Source of the DNA: Hydra vulgaris
Taxonomy: Eukaryota; Cnidaria; Hydrozoa; Anthoathecata; Hydridae
DNA length: 64,000 bases
Assembly (NCBI RefSeq): GCF_038396675.1
Contig: NC_088923.1
Coordinates: 192,501-256,500 of the forward strand
Reading direction: 5' to 3'
In this document: piece by piece, positions 57,102 through 64,000 of the stretch
Numbering within the stretch: position 1 is the first letter of the stretch
How the letters are laid out: every line of letters begins with the position of its first letter
The notes under the pieces: generated by a model
What the model saw: only the letters and a program-made list of their open reading frames with translations
Database searches by the model: none
What the model was told of the DNA's origin: nothing
Translations under genes and position numbers: made by a program

Positions 57102-58170
57102 GTAAGTGTATATTTATGCTACATTATTGTGTTATTAGGATATTTAAAAACACTAAATATTACTTTTTATTTTATTTGACTGAGATAAGTAGGCTTTGTG
57201 AGAAAAAAAAAAGTTTTATCTTTTTATTATTACATCTTCATAATTGTTTATATTAATTATTATTTTTACTTTTATATTTTTGTTTTGTTTTCTGTTTTAT
57301 TTCGTATCATGACTTTCAAAGTTATGTTCATTAAATTATAAAATTGTCTTGATTTTATTCTACATTTTTGTATACTTTGTAAATAAATTGTAACTTTATT
57401 AAATATTTTTATGAAAGATAAATTTTTTACTTGGTTACATATTATTAATTTGTTATTAAGTTCTTATTAAGTTGATATAAAAGTTTATTATTGATTACAA
57501 CAATTTTATTATTGAAGGAATGTAAAGATTAGTACTACTGTGAATTAATGTATAAACAGCTACAAAAAAAGTCTTTTAGGAATTATGATTAGTATATTCA
57601 AACGACTATTTGAATATGTTACATTATATAAGTAATGAACTGAAGTGTTCACAAATTTTCTATATTTACATATATAAATGTTTTATAATAATAATTTTTC
57701 ATACAAATGTCGGTGTATATTTAAAAAAACTGTGTTTCTCTCATTTATATTTATTAACAGCCATTTATATGTTGCATGTTCAAAAACAAAACAATTTGTA
57801 GTTTGTTTTTCAAAGTTGATAAACATCTGATACAAGGTATCAGATATACTTATTATGAGGTTATAGTAATCTGATACACATTATCAGATTATTAAAAACC
57901 TTGATGTTTGTGTTAAGGTTATCTAAGTAAAGCCATGATCCAAGCAGGGATGTGGAGTCCCAAAAGGACTCCAGATTTGTATGTCACAAAAAGATTATTT
58001 CAAGTATTGTAAAATTCAAAATAGGTATCACAGATGTAATGACTTGCAAGGCTGCTCAATTTTATGGCTTTTTATTAAAAAATTTGTGCTGGCAAACATC
58101 AAAAAGGATTTACGAGCAACAAATTTTTCGGTTTCATTTTATTTTTGGTTTCATTTTATTTTTGAATATA
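57102..58170. other. intron, left part
   Basis: AT-rich intron. At 57,942-57,985 a sequence AGCAGGGATGTGGAGTCC, with a small GGAGTCC/GGACTCC hairpin, resembles a single hAT end, but no opposite end was found. A frame at 57,952-58,224 runs into the Tigger end and is not credible as a gene. Confidence 0.45.
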
Positions 58171-58938
58171 GGGGAACCTGTTGTACCTTTGACCACTTTT
58201 TGCTTTAAGGCGTTTTTTGCGTAGCCTATTGAGTAAATCCAAACCATTCAAACTTTATAATATTCTCTTATATTTTGCCCAAAAATTATACTTAGAACTT
58301 TTTTTTCATTTCACCAAGAAGTATCTTTTTCCCGCGTTTTAAAAAAAGAAGTCTATTGGTCAAAGGTACAACACGTACGTTGTACCTTTGACCGATGCGC
58401 GTTGTTCCTTTGACCAAAATGTTATTATTAAAAATCATGCAATGTTTGAACCCTTTTTAATATTTTAGCTTGTTATATATTATATAGAAACTTTTGGTCC
58501 ATCTTATATCAATAAAAAAAATTTAATTATTTTGTAATCAATCCTAATTGTCTAAAAAAAAATAGAAAAATCAATCCTTACAATCTTGCAAAGACTTGTG
58601 TATTAAAGTTACGATACTCAGTATTACTAATTTTTTTCAATAAAATCAGTTATTATAACTATTTAGATAAAGTCACATATTTTCTTTAGTTAGATGCTAC
58701 TTACATGAAATAATTAGGATTAAGGTCCAAAACTTTAAACGCGATTTAATTGTACAAAACATATTTTCTAATATATACAGTAATTTTTATTATTTTAGAT
58801 AAGAAAAGAGCAAAAATATATTTTTATAACTTATGTTAGCTGGCGGTCTATATTCATTTACATATGATCATAATGCTTTTTATAGAAAATATCTTAATGA
58901 TGACAACAAAAAATACAATGATAAAAGAGTAAAATATA

Positions 58939-60848
58939 TTAACTAATGCAAATAGTCAGATCAACATCAAACATAAGATACTGACGCTTAGATGAACCAT
59001 GACCAATACTTGGTGGTGGAAGTTTCATAATAATATCCTTAAGTTCCAAATCATAAAGATTGTCATCTTCTCTTATAAACTTGTTACAAAAGTCTCCTGA
59101 TTTCTTAAGATACTTAATTTTGTAAACTATACCAACAACTTCTAAAACTTCTGCTACATAAAATCTAGAGCATTTCTTTCCAGCCAACTTGACAATTAAA
59201 AAATCTCCAGAAATAATTTCACTTTCATTATCAAGTATATTTACTCCAAAATCAATTTCATTAGAGTTTTCATCATTTAAACATATGTCAGACTGACTAA
59301 AAATAATCTGCTTTGCCATTTTTTTTCTTTTGCTTGAAGAGGTCTTTTTAAATTGTTGGTTATTAGATTTTGAATCTAGAATAACTTTAATTTCAGAGGT
59401 TTCAGTTAAAATACATGATTTTCTATTACGTCTTTTTGAAGTATTTGTTTTTCTTAATTTGGCTTTAGGATGAGGTCGTAGGCTTTAGGATGAGGTCGTA
59501 TTGTTTTAGGGATTTCCCCTAAAACAATAGATGACGTTGATGGTACACTGGATGGAGCAGTTTTAACATCAATAATCTCATTAGAAAGGCAAGCTTCAGT
59601 ATTCACTATTGGCCTATCAGTAACATTTGCAGCTAAAAAGTCAATATCAGTAAAAATATTTTCATTAAATGGATAAAATCCAGTACATTTAAAACTGTTT
59701 ATAATATTATTTGGTACAAAAGCATGAGGATAAGCTTGACCAACAAGGTAAGATATATCATAAAATGTGACTGGTTTACCAGCATTGCCTGGTGATATCA
59801 TCCAGTTATTCATGGCATTGTTATAAAAAGTTTTAAATGGTCCAAAAACACCACGATCAAGAGGTTGCATTTTATGGGTTGTGTGAGAATGAAATGTCAT
59901 TAAAACTATGCCTGATTTTTTTGCTAACTCAATAACAGAAATGTTTACATGACTCTCATGATTATCCATTAATAAAAGAACAGGTTTTTTAATTGATGGT
60001 CGCACATTACTAATAAAATGTTCAAGAAATTGCACAAAAATGACTTCATTTGACCATCCAGACTTATTAGCTGCTCCTACACTTCCAGGAGGACAATTAT
60101 TTAACATGTAGTCTTTGAATTTAGCACGTGGAAATACAAGTAATGGTGGGATGCTATTTCCAGTAGCATTAATGGCTGCAATCATTGTTACATTGTTGCC
60201 TCGTTCAGCACTAGTTATGCTCCCTATTTGTTTTTAACTTTTTGGAGCTAGAATTTTTGGTGGTACGTGGACTGTGGTAATTCCTGTTTCATCACAGTTC
60301 CAAATATTTGATGGGTCAAAATGATAACGTTCTAAAACATTTTTGTAATTTTTACATACAATTCTTACAGTTTCTCTATTGAATGCAGAATATCTACCAA
60401 GACTTGTAGGTTGTGGTTTACGTAGAGATAGCTTGTTATTATATCTTTTGCGAAAATCTCGCAGCCATTGTTCACCTGCACATTTATTTTTCATCCATGA
60501 AGTTTCAATTTTTTTATGATTTGCTAAAGCATACTCATATGCAAAGGATCTTATCTGCTTTAATGTAAGTCCATAATGCATATTTGCAGCATCTGCCAAG
60601 TAGTTTACCAAAATTAATTCTTCTTCAGTTGAGAATACTTTTTTTGGTTTGGTATGTGAATATAAATATTCGCAACTACCAGATTTTTTAAACTGCTTCA
60701 ACTGATATATTAAAGTTGACTTTTTAATGTTGCAATGTCTTGCAGCTTTACTTAAACTCATTTTTTGTTGAAGCACAAAATTCACTGCATTTAGCATATC
60801 CATTTCGGAAATCTTTTTGCGAAAAACACCAATCTTGCTCCTTGGCAT
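58939..60848 (-). pseudogene. Tigger/pogo-like transposase, two lesions
   Basis: The likely start is MPRSKIGVFRKK (ATG 60,846-60,848). A helix-turn-helix follows (MSLSKAARHCNIKKSTLIYQ) and a CENP-B-type DNA-binding domain to about residue 150. Catalytic Asp residues are in NIWNCDETGITT, LLLMDNHESH and MQPLDRGVFGPF, a DD35D layout. An in-frame TAA at 60,234-60,236 splits the protein between the first and second Asp. Then a 20-bp tandem duplication at about 59,457-59,498 shifts the frame and causes a stop at 59,454. The distal tail stays open at 59,319-58,939 (GDFLIVKLAGKKCSRFYVAE). Everything else is intact, so inactivation looks recent. Confidence 0.93.
59457..59498. repeat. 20-bp tandem duplication in the Tigger transposase
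   Basis: GGCTTTAGGATGAGGTCGTA occurs twice in direct tandem. Twenty bases is not a multiple of three, so the reading frame changes after IRPHPKA. Confidence 0.95.
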
Positions 60849-61588
60849 TTTAAAACTAAAATATATTAACAAAATTAATTAACTATTTCGATACATTTAA
60901 TTCCCTATACCTGAGCAGAAACTAGGTAATAAAATGAACTTGACAATAATATTGCTTCAGCTGTCCAACTAACTAAATTAACAAAATTGATTATTCTAAG
61001 TGTAGTAGTGGTTCAAGAATAAATAGTGAATTGCATTAAAATTCAATGGAATTATTTCATCATCCTAATACTAGAAACAATTTTGCATTAAAAAGCAATA
61101 AAGCACAAACGACGCCTAATAAGGTAGATTATAAATTTTATAATCTTGCCCTCTTAAAGTCCGCAAATTACCGAGGAAGCAGTTTTTATTGGTCAAAGGT
61201 ACAACGTCCTTGACTGGTCAAAGGTACACGAGATGGGTTTCTTTAACAGTTATTGTCTTAATCCCCATTTACGGTCAGACATAATCATCCAAAATTTTCC
61301 ATAACAAAAAAAAGATGTTGGGTAATGTTTATAATGTCGTAGATGAATCAAACAACAATTTATCACAGTTTTAAAATCAGAATAACACAAATATTTACTT
61401 TTTAAGAGTCAAAACTTATAATTGCTTGTGGATCAATACCATCTATCCCAAGTATAATGTTTTACGATAAGAAGAGTTGTCATGGACTACTATTTCAAAT
61501 GACACTTCCCGTTTTTTTTAAATAATAGTAAGCCAACAGAGTAGAGTGACCAAAGGTACAACGTGGTCAAAGGTACAACAGGTTCCCC

Positions 61589-62079
61589 TATTTAATAATT
61601 ATTTCTGAATATTCTTAATATATTTTTTTAGACTTGGATTTTATTCATATCATTTCAAGATATTTTCATATAACCTTTATAAAAAAGATAAGATATTCAA
61701 AATATGAAAATAATTTATTTCTATTTGTTTTATATTACCTGTTATAAAAATATCAATAAGATGACACCTTTCTTAATGTTATGCTTTTGATTTTTTTTAT
61801 AATAAATTAAGGTGTAGATGTGTATAGTAGTTCTATTGGTTTTAGGTTATTGATTGTAGTTTATAGTTTTATTGATTTAAGGTTAAGTTATTATATTGGT
61901 TTAAGATTAGTTTAAGGTTAGCTATTTAAACCACAACAAATCTAAAGCTAGGCTGTTCAACAAGCTATGCAAACTACAGTGTGTGTAGATTTATGAAATA
62001 GAATTTACAATTTGAATGAAAGTAGAGCATGTATGATAAATTGGTAGGGTAGTAGTAATTTTTTATTTTTGTTTTTTAG
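61589..62079. other. intron, right part
   Basis: AT-rich intron between the Tigger element and the terminal exon of host gene 2. Short GGTTTAAGGTTA-type stutters occur near 61,840-61,930. Confidence 0.5.
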
Positions 62080-62155
62080 GTATTGGCAGCTGTACTTGAC
62101 AACTTACTTTCCTGCAACGAAACCAAAAGAACCTTCAACTAAAAACCAATTTTAA
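62080..62155 (+). CDS. host gene 2, candidate terminal exon
   Basis: Acceptor TTATTTTTGTTTTTTAG, then, in the phase set by 57,101, YWQLYLTTYFPATKPKEPST KNQF and TAA at 62,153-62,155. Joined to the previous exon the C-terminus is HSDHFMKYWQLYLTTYFP plus a short basic tail. The phase match across a 5-kb intron with strong signals at both ends supports a real gene. No canonical AATAAA was seen close by. Confidence 0.6.
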
Positions 62156-62839
62156 AAATTTTCATAGCAGCATTTTTTAAGAAGAATTTTCCCTTTATTT
62201 TATTTACTAATCAGATAACTTATATTTCATAATTTCTTTAAGTTATTTTTGGAGATGTTTAATTTTAATGTTTTACAAAATTTTAGTTTAAAAATAATAT
62301 TTACATATTGATTTTTAGTTTTTTAATAATTAATTTTTATTCAGAAGTACAATTATAATTGTAGTGTCCAATTTTTGTAATATTTTTTCTGTAAATATTA
62401 ATTCGATATTATGTTATCAATGTGAAAGTATAATCTCAAGATATAATTAAAAAAATGGTAACACGAGGTACATAAACATACGCTTTGTTTTGTTATAAGT
62501 AAAATTCAGGTTTAGCGCAAAATGTCTGTACTAATAGAAACCACTCGCAAAGTTTTTAAATTTTGATTGGTCTATTAAAATTTTGCCGTTATTTTTACAT
62601 GGTTTCTACTTACTGTGACTGTAAATGTGTAAACACGCGCAACCTGGCGATAGGGAGATTTTTGAAAAAAAATCAACGCCATGATCTGCTTAGCATGCTT
62701 TATTTTAAAAGCATTTAATTCCTCCTGAGCAGTTTGAGAGTTCAACATTATTAGAAATCGATAATATTAATTGCAATACAAAATGAAAATATTTTTATAG
62801 CATTTTTACAAGTTTTTTTTGTTAACATTTTAGTTAATA
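62156..62839. other. 3' flank of host gene 2
   Basis: Probably 3' UTR then spacer. A more complex stretch at 62,500-62,680 could hold a promoter, but nothing specific is recognised. Confidence 0.4.
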
Positions 62840-63224
62840 TGTTTTTCAGATGTAATTACACCTGAAAAATGCTGTATGTAACTACATCTGGGTAAAATAA
62901 TACATTATTAAGTAATTTTTTTTCCAAATGTAATTACATCTGAAAAAATCCTATATGTAACTACACTTGGTTAAAATAATGCATTATCAGTTAATATTTT
63001 TTCACAAATGTTGTTACATCTGGAAAAATACGTAATAACATCTGTGTAAAATATTTTATTATTAGTTAATTCATTTTAAAAATAACTTCAACTTAAAATC
63101 AACAAATATAGTTGCACAGATGTTGTTACACTTTAATAATTTAAAAGATGTAACTACATCTGAAGGATCCACAGATGTAGTTTCCCAAATGTTACTTCAC
63201 TTTGATAATTTAAAAGATGTAATA
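62840..63224 (+). repeat. palindromic-unit array, cluster 2
   Basis: Same family as 7040-7310: CAGATGTAATTACACCTG, TGTATGTAACTACATCTGG and ATAATACATTAT in one unit, then AAATGTAATTACATCTG, TATATGTAACTACACTTGG and ATAATGCATTAT in the next. More decayed ACAGATGTTGTTACA units follow. Related AACAGATGTTATTA units continue after the MITE, to about 63,580. Confidence 0.8.
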
Positions 63225-63462
63225 CACTTAGGGTTGTCACAAACGGGGGTATAGGGGGTGTCTCCCCCTCCTTCCCTAAAGCTGTTATATATGCATTTGC
63301 GTTGGCACATTAAGCATTTTAATTGGCAAGTTTTGAAGTTTAGTTGGCAAATAAAAAATATGAAGGACCTTTTTTTTTGTATCTCTTGTTGGCTATAAGC
63401 ACACATGACACCTCCCCCCCTCCTTTGACAAACCTTTTCGGGACGGCTCTAACTAGATCTGT
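63225..63462. mobile_element. possible MITE inside the palindromic array
   Basis: The left end TTAGGGTTGTCACAAACGGG and the right end read in reverse TTAGAGCCGTCCCGAAAAGG are imperfectly inverted. GC-rich GGGGGTGTC/GACACCTCCCCC tracts sit inside both. It interrupts the palindromic array. No target duplication could be fixed. Confidence 0.4.
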
Positions 63463-63581
63463 AATATTTATTTAATTTTTGCACAAATGTTATTAGAAAA
63501 AATGAAATTTCAGATTTTGTTGAACAGATGTTATTATAGCTTACTATACTTACAGATATTGTTGAACAGATGTTATTAGAC

Positions 63582-64000
63582 AGAGTTGTTAGTCCTTGGC
63601 CTTGTCTTAAGGCCAAAAATTTAAGCCTTGGCCTAGGCCTTGGAACTTTTGAACTTGGCCTTGGCCTCGGCTTTGAAATTATTAGCTTTGACCTTGATTG
63701 TTTTGGTCTTGGCCTTCATAAAAAAATACGTAAAATTAAAGAATTAAAAGATTTTATTCTTTATTTTGCGTAATTAACTACGTTATTAATCAATCTTTAT
63801 TTTACGTTATTACTTTGTCAAAATTTTAAACTTTAGGCAAAAATTTAAGTCATTGGTCTCAAAAATGTTTGCATAGGCGTTGGCTTTGAAACTCATGTTC
63901 TTAGCCTTGTAACCTGCGGCTTTGGACTTGTAACTTTTGGCCGAGGTAAAAACGTTTAACCTTGGCCTCGTAAAATGCGGCTTTGGCCTTGCTACTTTTG
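63582..64000. mobile_element. hAT-like MITE with CTTGGC repeats, second copy (partial)
   Basis: It starts CAGAGTTGTTAGTCCTTGGC, matching the ends of the element at 35,936-36,351, and continues with GGCCTTGGCCTCGG-type repeats to the window edge, where it is cut. An internal segment at 63,720-63,830 is not CTTGGC-rich. Confidence 0.8.

Larger units (their letters stand above)
58171..61588 (-). mobile_element. pogo/Tigger-like DNA transposon, 3.4 kb
   Basis: Perfect or near-perfect ends GGGGAACCTGTTGTACCTTT at 58,171 and, reversed, at 61,588, each flanked by TA. The motif GTTGTACCTTTGACC recurs inside both ends (about 58,357-58,420 and 61,190-61,230), probably repeated transposase-binding sites. 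The minus-strand transposase is nearly complete but carries one nonsense codon and one frameshift. It lies antisense in the intron of host gene 2. Confidence 0.94.

Noticed and set aside
57952..58224. 90-residue open frame ahead of the Tigger element
   Set aside because: It crosses the terminal repeat of the transposon, has no splice support and no recognisable motif.

Overview
The window looks like intergenic and intronic DNA from a cnidarian, most likely a Hydra-type hydrozoan. The reasons are strong AT richness, very long (TA)n arrays, GT-AG introns in small multi-exon genes, a short CCCTAA telomere-type tract, and a dense mix of CR1/Jockey-like LINEs, Penelope-like elements, hAT, Tc1, pogo/Tigger and Ty3/Gypsy elements. 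The organism call is an inference from composition and repeat content. There is no bacterial gene, operon, rRNA gene or CRISPR array.

Layout. 0-1.7 kb: tRNA-derived SINEs, a CCCTAA tract, (TA)n and a Penelope-like remnant. 1.7-4.0 kb: a 5'-truncated LINE with an open reverse transcriptase frame. 4.1-6 kb: hairpins, a nested foldback, a duplicated 21-nt exon candidate and two phase-matched minus-strand exons. 6.3-7.3 kb: a 14-bp minisatellite and an array of palindromic units. 8-15.8 kb: two copies of one LINE family, the second split at 10,903/14,899 by a 4.0-kb Ty3/Gypsy element with both LTRs and a target duplication. 17.2-19.1 kb: a hAT with an exact 8-bp target duplication. 20.2-23.7 kb: (TA)n holding a MITE and a second hAT. 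25.4-29.2 kb: more LINE and Penelope pieces. 29.6-30.9 kb: a hAT-domain pseudogene. 31.7-33.8 kb: degenerate coding repeats. 34.0-35.4 kb: an inverted pair of Penelope fragments.

35.5-44.7 kb holds the best host-gene candidate: small plus-strand exons in matching phase that encode a coiled-coil protein and end in a stop and an AATAAA signal. Its introns hold a hAT-like MITE (35.9 kb) and a large antisense transposase-like relic (38.4-42.6 kb), itself split by another MITE. 45.9-47.7 kb is a Tc1-like element whose empty-site sequence survives at 50.69 kb. 47.8-50.5 and 53-56.1 kb are decayed CR1-type LINEs. 57.0 and 62.1 kb are two phase-matched exons of a second host gene, whose intron contains an antisense 3.4-kb pogo/Tigger element with complete terminal repeats but a transposase broken by one nonsense codon and a 20-bp duplication. 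The window ends with a second palindromic array and the start of another CTTGGC-rich MITE.

Almost every long protein-like frame is transposon-derived and most are broken. Only the RT frame at 1.8-4.1 kb is long and uninterrupted. The host exons were found by splice signals and reading phase and need transcript support.
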